From positions 62,001 through 126,000 of the forward strand of contig NZ_BOOQ01000019.1 of assembly GCF_016863315.1 (NCBI RefSeq): a stretch of DNA of 64,000 bases. Direction: 5' to 3'. The first letter of the stretch is position 1. Every line of letters begins with the position of its first letter. The notes under the pieces are model-generated. The model searched no databases and was not told the origin of the DNA. It saw nothing but the letters and a program-made list of their open reading frames with translations. Below are positions 37,197 to 46,426 of the stretch, one piece after another. This stretch comes from Planotetraspora silvatica. GTDB lineage: Bacteria; Actinomycetota; Actinomycetes; Streptosporangiales; Streptosporangiaceae. The translations under genes were made by a program, and so were the position numbers.

Positions 37197-38468
37197 TCAG
37201 TTCACACCCTGGCGCTCGGCGATCTCCTTGGCCTTGCTCACCGCGTCGGCCCACGCGGTGTCGGGGTTCTTGCCCTTCGCCCAGACGCTGAGGACTTCGT
37301 CGAAGTACGGCGCGGACACCGCGGCGTCGGCCGGCGCCTCGTAGCTGGCCGGGATCTTCTGCGCGGCCTCTCCGAAGACCTCGACGGTCTTCTGCCCGCC
37401 GAAGTACGGGTCCGGAGCGGTCAGCGCGGGCAGCGTGTAGGCGGCCGGGCTGGAGGGGAAGAGCGCCGCGTCGGTGAAGCCGCGACCCTGGTTCTCCGGG
37501 CTGAGGAGCCACGTGACGATCTGGAAGGCCAGCTGGGGGTTGCGGCACTCCCTGGGCAGGGCCAGGAACGAGCCGCCGTAGTTGGAGGGGCCGCCGGGCA
37601 TGGAGGCCACCCGCCAGTTGCCCGTGTCGTCGGGGAGGGCGTTCTTGAGGTCCTGCCCGCGCCACGCGGCGCCGAACAAGGACGGCGACTTGCCCCTGCT
37701 GGCGGCCGTGAACTGGTCGCTCTCGCCGGCCTGCGGGGCGGCGATGCCGAGCTGGATGGGCTTGATCGCCAGGTCCCAGGCGTTGCGGATGTGGTCCTGG
37801 TCGCCGATGAACTTGCCGCTCTCGTCGATGAAGCGCTTGGTCCCCTGGCCGATGACCATCTGGAAGATCGTGGGGATGTCCATGACCATGCTGGCGCCGG
37901 TGTTCGCCTGCTTCATCTTCACGCCGGCCGCGTAGTAGTCGTCCCAGGTGGACATGGCCGCGGCCACGTCCTCGGGCTTCGAGGGCAGCCCCGCCTTCTC
38001 GAAGTCGGCCGGGCGGTAGTACATCGCGGTGGGGCCGATGTCGATCGGGAAGCCGATGAGCTTGCCGTCCTTGGTCGAGCCCTGCTTCCACTTCCAGTCC
38101 ACGAACTGGGAGGCGAGCTTGTCGGCGCCCAGCGTGTTGAGGTCGATGAACCGGTCGGCCTGGACCAGCAGCGACGCGATGTCCTCGCCCTTGACCCCGG
38201 TGATGTCCGGGACGAACTTGCGGCCGGTCAGGGTGGTCACCAGCTTCTGCTTGAAGTCGCCGCCGATCACCGAGGGCTTCAGCTTCGTCTGCGTGAACTG
38301 CTTCACCGCGTCCGCGACGACCTTGTCGCTGAGGCCCCCACCCCAGTACCAGAGCGTCAACTCCTTGGCGTCCGCCCCCGAACCGGAGCCGGAGCCGCAC
38401 GCGGCCAGCGCCGCCGAGCCGGCGGAAACAAGTGCGACCTGAAGAAGCCTTCTCCGGGAGAGTTCCAT
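37197..38468 (-). CDS. Sugar ABC transporter extracellular binding lipoprotein
   Basis: A 423-residue family 1 solute-binding protein. The N-terminus has SRRRLLQVALVSAG, a twin-arginine-like basic start, and a lipobox ending in LAAC before a Gly/Ser linker, so it is anchored outside the membrane. The body shows ELTLWYWGGG and later GGSFLALPRECRNPQLAFQ, typical of the family. The ligand is unknown but should be an oligosaccharide cleaved by the GH2/GH4/GH38 enzymes of this locus. The ATG follows AAAGG; a TTG 15 bases earlier is possible. Confidence 0.92.
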   Translation of the reverse strand: MELSRRRLLQVALVSAGSAALAACGSGSGSGADAKELTLWYWGGGLSDKVVADAVKQFTQTKLKPSVIGGDFKQKLVTTLTGRKFVPDITGVKGEDIASLLVQADRFIDLNTLGADKLASQFVDWKWKQGSTKDGKLIGFPIDIGPTAMYYRPADFEKAGLPSKPEDVAAAMSTWDDYYAAGVKMKQANTGASMVMDIPTIFQMVIGQGTKRFIDESGKFIGDQDHIRNAWDLAIKPIQLGIAAPQAGESDQFTAASRGKSPSLFGAAWRGQDLKNALPDDTGNWRVASMPGGPSNYGGSFLALPRECRNPQLAFQIVTWLLSPENQGRGFTDAALFPSSPAAYTLPALTAPDPYFGGQKTVEVFGEAAQKIPASYEAPADAAVSAPYFDEVLSVWAKGKNPDTAWADAVSKAKEIAERQGVN

Positions 38469-38479
38469 ATCAGGGCCTT

Positions 38480-39418
38480 TCAATCAGGGATGACATCGGA
38501 GAGGAATGCGTGCGCCCGGCGGAGATCCGGATCGGTGACGTCGCGCCACCAGCGGGCGATTCCGGACCAGCCGGGCGCCGCCAGCGATCCGCCGATGCCC
38601 TGCACGGACAGCGCGGCGGACAGGTTGGCAAAACGCAGCCGGTCGGCGAGCGGCCAGCCGGCGAGCGTGCCGGCGACGAGGCTCGCTCCGAACACGTCGC
38701 CGGCGCCGGTCGGGTCGATCGCGTCCACGGAGAGCCCCGGGACCCGGGCGGACTCACCTGTGGTGGAGTCGACGGCCAGCACGCCCTCGACTCCGCAGGT
38801 GACGACCGCCAGCGGCACCAACTCGGCCAGCTTCGCCAGCGCGGCCTCGGGAGTGTCGGTCCGGGTGTAGCTCATCGCCTCGTACGCGTTGGGCATGAAG
38901 GCGTGGCATCCGGCGAGCTGGTCGAGCATCTCCGGCGACCATTCCTGGGAGGGGTCCCAGCCCAGGTCGGCGAAGATCAGGCCGCTGCCGCGGGCGGGAC
39001 CCGTGCCGAGATGGACGATCGACGCCCGGGCCGCCGGCGGCTCGCCGAGCAGCCCTTCGGGGCCTCCCGGCGGTTCGGCGCCGTGGGTCACCAGCGCCCG
39101 GTCCCCCTGGTAGGCCAGCGAGACGGTCACCGGCGTGTTCCAGCCGGTCAGACGCCGCGACGGCGACAGGTCGACGCCCTCGGACTCGAGGGTGTCCCAG
39201 CAGTAACGGCCATAGGAGTCGTCTCCGAACGCGGCCGCCAGTGATGTGCGCAGACCGAGCCGTCCGAGCGTGACGGCGAAGTTGGCGATGCCGCCGGGCC
39301 CCGACGCCATGCCCGTGGTCCACGTCTCAGTGCCCAGCTTGGGCGCGCCCTCCAGCCCGGTGAAGACCAGGTCGTAGAAGAGCAGCCCAGACAGGAACAC
39401 ATCCACGTCTGCGGTCAT
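38480..39418 (-). CDS. PfkB-family carbohydrate kinase
   Basis: A 312-residue sugar kinase of the ribokinase fold with the N-terminal GPGGIANFAVTLGRLGL (PfkB signature 1 region) and the catalytic DPTGAGDVFGASLVAG near residue 245. It phosphorylates a sugar brought in by the ABC transporter. It is the first gene of the leftward operon (kinase, binding protein, permeases, GH2, isomerase, dehydrogenase) and diverges from the DeoR regulator. Phosphorylation here could create the phospho-sugar that GH4 and DeoR proteins commonly recognise; this is inference. Confidence 0.9.
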   Translation of the reverse strand: MTADVDVFLSGLLFYDLVFTGLEGAPKLGTETWTTGMASGPGGIANFAVTLGRLGLRTSLAAAFGDDSYGRYCWDTLESEGVDLSPSRRLTGWNTPVTVSLAYQGDRALVTHGAEPPGGPEGLLGEPPAARASIVHLGTGPARGSGLIFADLGWDPSQEWSPEMLDQLAGCHAFMPNAYEAMSYTRTDTPEAALAKLAELVPLAVVTCGVEGVLAVDSTTGESARVPGLSVDAIDPTGAGDVFGASLVAGTLAGWPLADRLRFANLSAALSVQGIGGSLAAPGWSGIARWWRDVTDPDLRRAHAFLSDVIPD

Positions 39419-39497
39419 GCGGCATTACCCACCTTGTGAGAATAATGAACTGATTTGGGCCGGAACGCACCGACCGAGTACGCAGGATCGTGCACCC

Positions 39498-39558
39498 ATG
39501 AGCACTCCTTTAGCAAGAGTCTGACCGAAATTGCTCATATCGACCTATGGATGTGAGC
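39498..39558. promoter_or_regulatory. Candidate DeoR operators between the divergent sugar operons
   Basis: GCTCATAT (39533-39540) and ATGTGAGC (39551-39558) form a dyad with one mismatch around 10 bases. A further half-site ATGAGC lies at 39498-39503. They stand in the 165-base gap between the kinase gene and the DeoR gene, 26 bases before the latter. Confidence 0.45.
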
Positions 39559-39583
39559 GAGTTTGCACGCTAAGGTCACTGAC

Positions 39584-40336
39584 ATGCTCAGGGACCGACG
39601 GCACGAGTTGATATTGCGCATCCTCCGAGCCGATGGCCCGGCCACCGTCGAGCTGCTCGCGGAACGGCTGGACGCGAGTCACGCGACCATCCGGCGCGAC
39701 CTCGTGCAGCTCGGCGAGGAAGGGCTGCTCAGGCGGGTGCACGGCGGCGCGATGCCGATCGACGACAGGGACGATCCGTTCGTGGACGTCGCGGAGGTCA
39801 GGTCGGCGGAGAAGGACGCGATCGCACGGCGCTGCGCGGAGCTGGTCAAGGACGGCGAGACCGTCCTGCTGGACATAGGGACGACCGCGCATCGGGTGGC
39901 CCGGCAGCTGAAGGGCCGCTCGATCACCGTGATCACGAGCAGCCTCGCCGTCCTGGACGAGCTCCAGGACGAGGAGGACATCCAGATCATGCTTCTGGGT
40001 GGGATGTTGCGGCGTGACTACCGGTCGCTGGTCGGCTTCCTGACCGAGGACAACCTGCGGCAGGTCCACGCGGACCGGCTGATCCTCGGAACCAGCGGGA
40101 TCCGTCCCGGAGGGCACGTCATGGACACCACCGTGGTGGAGGTCCCGGTCAAACGGGCCATGATCGCCGTAAGTGACCAGGTGGTCCTGGTCGCCGACGT
40201 CGGCAAGTTCCCCGGGACGGGCATGGCCAAGGTCTGTGAGCCAGGTGATCTGAACATCGTGGTGACGAACGCGCCCGTGGAGCCGGTGACCGGCACCGCG
40301 TTGCGCGAGGCGGGGGTAGAGGTGATCGAGGTATGA
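39584..40336 (+). CDS. DeoR-family transcriptional repressor
   Basis: A 250-residue DeoR/GlpR-type regulator: N-terminal helix-turn-helix (RRHELILRILRADGPATVEL with the signature LDASHATIRRDLVQLGEEGLLRRVHGG given here in part as SHATIRRDLVQL and LRRVHGGA) and a DeoRC sugar-phosphate-sensing domain with the DIGTT motif. It should derepress both divergent operons when the phospho-sugar binds. The ATG at 39584 follows CTAAGGTC; an upstream in-frame GTG-type start is less likely. The stop overlaps the GH4 gene by four bases. Confidence 0.9.
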   Translation: MLRDRRHELILRILRADGPATVELLAERLDASHATIRRDLVQLGEEGLLRRVHGGAMPIDDRDDPFVDVAEVRSAEKDAIARRCAELVKDGETVLLDIGTTAHRVARQLKGRSITVITSSLAVLDELQDEEDIQIMLLGGMLRRDYRSLVGFLTEDNLRQVHADRLILGTSGIRPGGHVMDTTVVEVPVKRAMIAVSDQVVLVADVGKFPGTGMAKVCEPGDLNIVVTNAPVEPVTGTALREAGVEVIEV

Positions 40337-41673
40337 GGCTGACCATTCTCGGTGGCGGGGGCTTCCGGGTCCCACTGGTCTACCGGGCGCTCCTGGAGGA
40401 CAGGGGGAAGGGCCGGGTGACCCACGTCACCCTGTACGACCTGGACGCCTCCCGGATGGCGACGATCGGCCGGGTGCTCGCCGAGCAGGCGGAGGGCGTC
40501 GCCGACGCCCCGGAGGTGCGCGTCACCACCGACCTCGACGAGGCTCTCACCGGAGCGGACTTCGTCTTCTCCGCGATCCGCGTCGGCGGTCTCGAAGGCC
40601 GTGCCGTGGACGAGCGGGTCGCGCTCCAGGAGGGCGTGCTCGGCCAGGAGACGGTGGGGGCCGGCGGCATCGTCTACGGCCTGCGCACGCTCCCGGTGGC
40701 CGACCACATCGCCCGCAGGGTCGCCGCGCTCGCCCCCGACGCCTGGGTCATCAACTTCACCAACCCGGCCGGCACGGTCACCGAGGCGATGTCCCGCCAT
40801 CTCGGCGACCGCGTCATCGGCATCTGCGACTCACCGGTCGGGCTGGGCCGCCGTGTCGCGTCCGCGCTCGGCGTGGATCCGGCCGCCGTCTGGCTCGATT
40901 ACGCGGGCCTCAACCACCTGGGCTGGCTGCGCGCCGTACGGGTCGAAGGCCGTGACCTGCTGCCCGGCCTGCTCCAGGACGACGACGCCCTGACCTCCTT
41001 CGAGGAGGGCAAGCTCTTCGGCGCCGAGTGGCTGCGCACGATCGGCGCCATCCCCAACGAGTACCTGCACTACTACTACTTCAACCGCGAGGCCGTGACG
41101 GCCGCGAGGGCGGCCCGGCAGACGCGGGGGGCGCTGCTCATCGACCAGCAGCGGCGTTTCTACACGGAGACGACCGGCTCGGCGCTGGCCCTGTGGGAGA
41201 GCACCCGGCTGGAGCGCGAGACCACTTACATGGCGGAGAACCGCGAGGCGGTCGGCGCCGGGGAACGCGAGTCCTGCGACCTGGAGTCCGGCGGCTACGA
41301 GCAGGTCGCCCTCGCGCTCATGCGGGCGATCGCCCTCGACGAGCGCACGACGCTCATCCTCAACGTCCGCAACCGCGGCTCCATCGCCGCGCTCGACGGT
41401 GACGCCGTGGTCGAGGTGCCCTGCTTCGTGGACGCCAACGGCGCCCGGCCCTTGGCCGTCGACCCGCTCCCCGACCACGCCCAGGGCCTGGTCACCAGCG
41501 TCAAGGCGGTCGAGCGGGCGATCATCGAGGCGGCCGCCACCGGCTCCCGGCAGGCCGCTGTGCGCGCCCTGGCCGTTCACCCGCTCGTCGACTCCGTCAA
41601 ACTTGCCGGACGGCTCCTGGAACGTTACGAACAGGAGCTTCCTCAGCTCGGCTACCTCCGCGGAAGGAACTGA
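40333..41673 (+). CDS. Glycoside hydrolase family 4 (6-phospho-beta-glucosidase type)
   Basis: A 446-residue NAD+- and metal-dependent glycosidase. It has the N-terminal Rossmann motif LTILGGGGFRVPLV (3-16), INFTNPAGTVTEA, GICDSP with the metal-ligand Cys, and LNHLGW with the metal-ligand His. GH4 enzymes work by oxidation at C3 and elimination. This sequence is closest to the phospho-beta-glucosidase branch, although no PTS is nearby; the PfkB kinase may supply the phosphate. ATGA overlap with DeoR; the alpha-mannosidase follows after 6 bases. Confidence 0.9.
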   Translation: MRLTILGGGGFRVPLVYRALLEDRGKGRVTHVTLYDLDASRMATIGRVLAEQAEGVADAPEVRVTTDLDEALTGADFVFSAIRVGGLEGRAVDERVALQEGVLGQETVGAGGIVYGLRTLPVADHIARRVAALAPDAWVINFTNPAGTVTEAMSRHLGDRVIGICDSPVGLGRRVASALGVDPAAVWLDYAGLNHLGWLRAVRVEGRDLLPGLLQDDDALTSFEEGKLFGAEWLRTIGAIPNEYLHYYYFNREAVTAARAARQTRGALLIDQQRRFYTETTGSALALWESTRLERETTYMAENREAVGAGERESCDLESGGYEQVALALMRAIALDERTTLILNVRNRGSIAALDGDAVVEVPCFVDANGARPLAVDPLPDHAQGLVTSVKAVERAIIEAAATGSRQAAVRALAVHPLVDSVKLAGRLLERYEQELPQLGYLRGRN

Positions 41674-41679
41674 ACACCG

Positions 41680-44600
41680 ATGCACGATGACCGCGAGCTC
41701 GTCGAGGCGCGGATCGACCGGGTGCTGCGGCAGCGCGTCACCCCCGCGATCCACGCCGAGCGCGTCCCGCTGACACTGGCGGCGTGGCACGTCCCCGACG
41801 AGCCCGTGCCCGTGGCGGAGGCGCTGGCCGCGGACTACGAGCCGTTCGAGGCGGGCACTCGCTGGGGCCGGCCGTGGTCCACCACCTGGCTGCGCGCGAC
41901 CGGCACCGTGCCCGCCGAATGGGCCGGGCGCCGGGTCGAGGCCGTCTTCGACCTGGGCTTCATCGGCGACTGGCCGGGCGGCCAGGCCGAGGCGCTCGTC
42001 TACGATCTCGGCGGACGGCCCGTCAAGGGAATCGAGCCGCAGAACCAGTACGTCCCCGTCGCCGGCCCCAGCGAGGGCGGCGAGCAGGTCGGGTTCCTGC
42101 TGGAGATGGCCGCCAACCCCGACATCCTGGCCGGCGACTTCCTCCCGACGCCGCTGGGCGACAAGGCCACGGCCGGGGACGAGCCGCTCTACCGGCTGGC
42201 CTACGCCGACCTCGCCGTCCTCGACGAGAACGTCTGGCACCTGCGCCTGGACATCGAGGTGCTCAAGGAGCTCATGGCGGAGCTGCCCACCGACAGCCCG
42301 CGCAGGCACCAGATCCTCCGCGCGCTCGAGCGCTGCATGGACGCCATCGACATCCAGGACGTCTCCGGTACGGCCGAGCAGGCGCGGGCGCTCCTCGTGG
42401 ACGTGTTGTCCTCCCCCGCGCACGCCAGCGCGCACACCGTCTCCGCGACCGGGCACGCGCACATCGACAGCGCGTGGTTGTGGCCGATCAGGGAGACCAA
42501 GCGGAAGACCTCCCGGACCTTCTCCAACGTCACGGCGCTGGCCAAGGACTACCCCGAGTTCGTCTTCTCCGGACCGCAGGCCCAGCAGTACGCGTGGGTC
42601 AAGGAGCGTTACCCGGAGATCTTCGAGCGGATGCGCGAAGCGGTCAAGGCGGGCCAGTGGGTGCCCGTCGGCGGCATGTGGGTGGAGGCCGACGGCAACC
42701 TGCCCGGCGGCGAGGCCCTGGCCCGTCAGCTCGTCCACGGCAAGCGGTTCTTCATGGACGAGTTCGGGGTGGAGACCCGCGGCGTCTGGCTGCCCGACTC
42801 CTTCGGTTACTCCGCCGCGTACCCGCAGCTCGCCCGCCTCGCCGGGAACGACTGGTTCCTCACCCAGAAGATCTCCTGGAACCAGACCAACAAGTTCCCC
42901 CACCACACGTTCTGGTGGGAGGGCATCGACGGCACCCGCATCTTCACGCACTTCCCGCCCGCCGACACCTACAACGGCACGTTCAAGGGCGAGGAACTGG
43001 CGCACGCCGTAAGGAACTACGCGGAGAAGGGCGCGGGCGTGCGCTCGCTGCTGCCCTTCGGCCACGGGGACGGCGGTGGCGGCCCCACCCGCGAGATGCT
43101 GGAGAAGGCCCGGCGCCTGCGCGACCTCGAAGGATCCCCGCGGGTCGTGATCGAGGACCCCAACGAGTTCTTCGCCGCGGCCCGTGCCGAGCAGCCCGAC
43201 GCGGCCGTCTGGTCCGGCGAGCTCTACCTGGAGCTGCACCGCGCCACCTACACCAGCCAGGCCAGGACCAAGGCGGGCAACCGGCGCAGTGAGCACCTGC
43301 TGCGCGAGGCGGAGCTGTGGGCGGCGACCGCCTCCGTGTACGCCGGGTTCGCCTACCCGCACGAGGAGCTGGACCGCCTCTGGAAGATCGTGCTGCTGCA
43401 CCAGTTCCACGACATCCTGCCGGGCAGCTCGATCGCATGGGTGCACCGCGAGGCCGAGGCGACCTACGCCCAGGTCCGCGCCGACCTCGAGGCGATCATC
43501 TCCGCGGCGGCCGCGGCACTGGCCGGGGCCGGGCGGTCCGCGTGGGTGCTGAACACCAGCCCCGAGGCGCGCGCCGAGGTGGTGACCGTCCCCGGCGAGC
43601 TCGCGGCCGATCTCACCGGGCACGCCGGCCAGACGCTCGCCGACGGATCGGCCGCCGTCTTCGCCGAGGTGCCCGGTTCCGGCGCCGTACGGCTCGGCGG
43701 CTCGGCGACGCCTCCCGCGCCCGTCACCGTGACGGGGACGACGATCGACAACGGCGTGGTCCGGGTGGAGATCGACGAGGCGGGGCTGTTCAGCTCGGTC
43801 AGGGACCTGGTGGCGGACCGCGAGGTGCTGGCTCCCGGATCCCGGGGCAACCTGCTGCAGCTCCACACCGACTTCCCGAACCACTGGGACGCCTGGGACA
43901 TCGACCGGCACTACCGGCGGCAGCACGTCGACCTCACCGAGGCCGACTCGGTCACCGTCGTCGAGAGCGGGCCGCTCGTCGCCGCCGTCAGGATCGAGCG
44001 CTCCTTCGGCGCCTCGCGGATCGTCCAGACGGTCCGGGTGAAGGCCGGCAGCCCGCGGATCGAGATCGAGACCGAGATCGACTGGCACGAGCGCGAGAAG
44101 ATCCTCAAGGCGGCGTTCCCGCTGGACGTGCACGCCGACCGCTCGGCGGCCGAGATCCAGTACGGCCACATCTTCCGCGCGACCCACACCAACACCAGCT
44201 GGGACGCGGCCAGGTTCGAGGTCTCCAACCATCGCTGGATCCACCTCGCCGAGCCCGGGTACGGCGTGGCCGTCGCCAACGACTCCACGTACGGCCACGA
44301 CGTCGGCCGCACCACCCGGCCGGACGGGGGGACCACCACGACCGCCCGGCTCAGCCTGGTCAGGGCGCCCCGCGTCCCCGACCCCGAGGCCGACCAGGGC
44401 GGGCACCGCCTGACCTACGCGCTGGTTCCGGGCGCGACCGTCGCCGACGCCGTGGCGTCGGGATACGCCCTCAACATGCCCCTCCGGGTGACGCCGGGCG
44501 GGACGGGCGACTCCTCCGCGCCGCTGGTGACGGCGGAGGGCCGTGCCGTACGGATCGAGGCGGTCAAGCTGGCGGACGACCGCTCGGGCGACGTGATCGT

Positions 44601-44799
44601 CCGGGTGTACGAGTCACTGGGCGGCCGGGGCGTCACACGGCTGCTCCCGGCCTTCCCCGTCACCGCGGTGGAGGTGGACGACCTGCTGGAGCGCCCGCTG
44701 GACGGCGAGCAGGTCGCCGTGGACGCCGACGGCGGCATCCCGATCAGGCTCCGGCCGTTCCAGGTGCTGACCCTGCGCCTGCGCCGCGAGGCCTCCTGA
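41680..44799 (+). CDS. Alpha-mannosidase, glycoside hydrolase family 38
   Basis: A 1039-residue cytoplasmic GH38 enzyme with the full domain set: N-terminal domain, catalytic barrel with zinc ligands in GHAHIDSAWLWP, nucleophile Asp in WLPDSFGYSAAYPQ, later HQFHDILPGSSI with another zinc ligand, and the C-terminal beta domains. It releases alpha-mannose from oligosaccharides, for example N-glycan-derived ones. It ends the rightward operon and is followed by a strong terminator. Together with GH2 beta-galactosidase it suggests a mannose/galactose-containing glycan as substrate. Confidence 0.94.
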   Translation: MHDDRELVEARIDRVLRQRVTPAIHAERVPLTLAAWHVPDEPVPVAEALAADYEPFEAGTRWGRPWSTTWLRATGTVPAEWAGRRVEAVFDLGFIGDWPGGQAEALVYDLGGRPVKGIEPQNQYVPVAGPSEGGEQVGFLLEMAANPDILAGDFLPTPLGDKATAGDEPLYRLAYADLAVLDENVWHLRLDIEVLKELMAELPTDSPRRHQILRALERCMDAIDIQDVSGTAEQARALLVDVLSSPAHASAHTVSATGHAHIDSAWLWPIRETKRKTSRTFSNVTALAKDYPEFVFSGPQAQQYAWVKERYPEIFERMREAVKAGQWVPVGGMWVEADGNLPGGEALARQLVHGKRFFMDEFGVETRGVWLPDSFGYSAAYPQLARLAGNDWFLTQKISWNQTNKFPHHTFWWEGIDGTRIFTHFPPADTYNGTFKGEELAHAVRNYAEKGAGVRSLLPFGHGDGGGGPTREMLEKARRLRDLEGSPRVVIEDPNEFFAAARAEQPDAAVWSGELYLELHRATYTSQARTKAGNRRSEHLLREAELWAATASVYAGFAYPHEELDRLWKIVLLHQFHDILPGSSIAWVHREAEATYAQVRADLEAIISAAAAALAGAGRSAWVLNTSPEARAEVVTVPGELAADLTGHAGQTLADGSAAVFAEVPGSGAVRLGGSATPPAPVTVTGTTIDNGVVRVEIDEAGLFSSVRDLVADREVLAPGSRGNLLQLHTDFPNHWDAWDIDRHYRRQHVDLTEADSVTVVESGPLVAAVRIERSFGASRIVQTVRVKAGSPRIEIETEIDWHEREKILKAAFPLDVHADRSAAEIQYGHIFRATHTNTSWDAARFEVSNHRWIHLAEPGYGVAVANDSTYGHDVGRTTRPDGGTTTTARLSLVRAPRVPDPEADQGGHRLTYALVPGATVADAVASGYALNMPLRVTPGGTGDSSAPLVTAEGRAVRIEAVKLADDRSGDVIVRVYESLGGRGVTRLLPAFPVTAVEVDDLLERPLDGEQVAVDADGGIPIRLRPFQVLTLRLRREAS

Positions 44800-44810
44800 G
44801 GAACCGTGTG

Positions 44811-44840
44811 CGAGCCTGCCGGCCCTGGCCGGCAGGCTCG
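44811..44840 (+). terminator. Strong hairpin terminator after the alpha-mannosidase gene
   Basis: A perfect 14-bp inverted repeat (44811-44824 with 44827-44840), 11 bases after the stop. It closes the rightward sugar operon. Confidence 0.75.
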
Positions 44841-44988
44841 TCCGCGGGGCAGGCTCCTCCGCACGGGAGGCGGGGTGACCCGCCGGTGCGAGGGCCCGTC
44901 GACCGCACGCGACGGCGACCCGGATCATCCCGGCACGACGTCGCACGTATTCTTGCTGCGTCCATCGCGTCGCCAGAGTCGGAGCCCC

Positions 44989-46200
44989 ATGAACAGCCCT
45001 GAGCCGCCCTTCCGCCTGATCGTCACCGGGGGCGGGACGGGCGGCCACACCTATCCGGCCCTCACCGCGGTGCGCAGCCTGCAGGCCCGGCTCGCCGCCA
45101 GGGGTGAGGCACTGCAGGTGCTGTGGGTCGGCACGGCCAGCGGGCTCGAGGCCCGTGTGGCGGCGAGCGAAGGCATCCCGTTCGCGGAGGTCGCGACCGG
45201 GAAGGTGCGCCGCTCCCGCAACCCGCTGAAACTGGTCTCACCGGCCAACGTCAAAGACATGGGGCGCGTCCCGCTCGGCGTCGCGCAGGCACGGTCGATC
45301 GTCTCCGACTTCCGCCCGGACGTCGTCCTGGCCACCGGCGGCTACGTCGCCGTCCCCGTGGGACTCGCCGCGAAGATGTGCCGCCGCCCTCTCGTCGTCC
45401 ACGAGCAGACGGTCCGGCTCGGCCTCGCCAACAGGATGCTCGCCCGCGCGGCGACACGCGTGGCGGTGTCGTCCGACTCGACTCTGCCGCTGCTGCCCGA
45501 CTCGGCCCGGGAGGCCGCCGTCGTCACCGGCAACCCGGTACGGCCCGAGGTGCTGACAGGCCATCCCGGCAAGGCCGTCGACGTCCTGCGCCCGCACGGC
45601 TTCGCCTTCGACCACGCCCGGCCCACCGTGTACGTCACCGGTGGAGCCCAGGGGTCGCAGCAGATCAACGGGCTGATCCTGGCCGTGCTCCCGTGGCTGC
45701 TCGCCCATGCCAACGTGATCCACCAGTGCGGCCCGGCGAACCTTCTGGACCTCCGGAGCCGCGTCGCCGGACTCCCGCCGGCCCTGGCGGCCCGCTACCA
45801 CCTCACCGACTACATCGGCCCCGAACTGCCCGACGTCCTGGCTCTGGCCGACGTGGTCGTCTCCCGGTCCGGCGCCGGAACGATCGCCGAACTGACCGCG
45901 CTGGGCAAGGCCGCGGTGCTCATACCGCTGGCCGCCTCAGCCGGCGGGGAGCAGGCTCACAACGCGCGTCACCTGCACGAGTCCGGGGCCGCGATCGCCC
46001 TGCTCGGCGAGGTGACCCCCGCCCGCCTGCAGGAGGCGGTCGCCCCCCTGCTCGCCGACCCGCGCATGCGCTCCGGGATGGCGGCGCGGGCGCGGGAGCA
46101 CGGCCGCCCGGACGCGGCCGAGCGGCTCGTCGACGTCGTCCTGTCCGTCGCCCACCGCCGACGCCCGGCCCCTCCGACCGGGGCTTTCGGCCCGCTCTGA
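44989..46200 (+). CDS. MurG-like UDP-GlcNAc glycosyltransferase
   Basis: A 403-residue GT-B glycosyltransferase of family 28 with the N-terminal lipid-side loop TGGGTGGHTYPA, LATGGYVAVP, VHEQTVRLGLANRML, and the C-terminal donor site GGAQGSQQIN and SRSGAGTIAELTALGKAAVLIP, all MurG hallmarks. MurG adds GlcNAc to lipid I during peptidoglycan synthesis. No other cell-wall (dcw) gene is adjacent, so this is probably an extra copy, perhaps with a modified role. The ATG follows GGAG. About 150 bases with no visible gene precede it. Confidence 0.87.
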   Translation: MNSPEPPFRLIVTGGGTGGHTYPALTAVRSLQARLAARGEALQVLWVGTASGLEARVAASEGIPFAEVATGKVRRSRNPLKLVSPANVKDMGRVPLGVAQARSIVSDFRPDVVLATGGYVAVPVGLAAKMCRRPLVVHEQTVRLGLANRMLARAATRVAVSSDSTLPLLPDSAREAAVVTGNPVRPEVLTGHPGKAVDVLRPHGFAFDHARPTVYVTGGAQGSQQINGLILAVLPWLLAHANVIHQCGPANLLDLRSRVAGLPPALAARYHLTDYIGPELPDVLALADVVVSRSGAGTIAELTALGKAAVLIPLAASAGGEQAHNARHLHESGAAIALLGEVTPARLQEAVAPLLADPRMRSGMAARAREHGRPDAAERLVDVVLSVAHRRRPAPPTGAFGPL

Positions 46201-46256
46201 CCGGCACTTTCGGCGACGCACCGTGGCCGACACCGGGCGCACCGTGTCCACCCGCC

Positions 46257-46286
46257 TTGACCTGCACCACGTGTTACGGGGAAAAT
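46257..46286 (+). promoter_or_regulatory. Promoter of the riboswitch-terC unit
   Basis: TTGACC (46257-46262), 18-base spacer, GAAAAT (46281-46286). The predicted start, near 46293, is just ahead of the riboswitch core. Confidence 0.5.
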
Positions 46287-46292
46287 GGGCCC

Positions 46293-46420
46293 GAGACAGT
46301 GGAGGGGAGTACTCCTTCGCGGCCCGTCGTCATCACGGACTGTAACGTCCCGGCGCGGCCGGCTCGCCCGAGGCGAGCGGAGAAGACCTCCGACAGACGT
46401 ACCAACGCCCAGTCGGAGGA
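46293..46420 (+). ncRNA. Probable yybP-ykoY-type manganese riboswitch with ribosome-site-masking hairpin
   Basis: The leader of the TerC gene begins with GGGGAGTA (46304-46311), the most conserved element of the yybP-ykoY class, followed by a multi-stem region including GCTCGCC/GGCGAGC (46362-46378). Its 3' end forms a perfect 8-bp stem, CCTCCGAC (46387-46394) with GTCGGAGG (46412-46419), that buries the GGAGG ribosome site, so control would be translational. yybP-ykoY aptamers sense Mn2+ and are often found before TerC-family genes. Exact aptamer limits are approximate. Confidence 0.65.
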
Positions 46421-46426
46421 TCACGC

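Noticed and set aside
40831-44406. Very long open frame on the minus strand opposite GH4/GH38
   Set aside because: It is antisense to two clearly identified enzymes, has no ribosome site, and its composition (Gly/Arg/Val/Leu-rich) is that of a GC-rich shadow frame.
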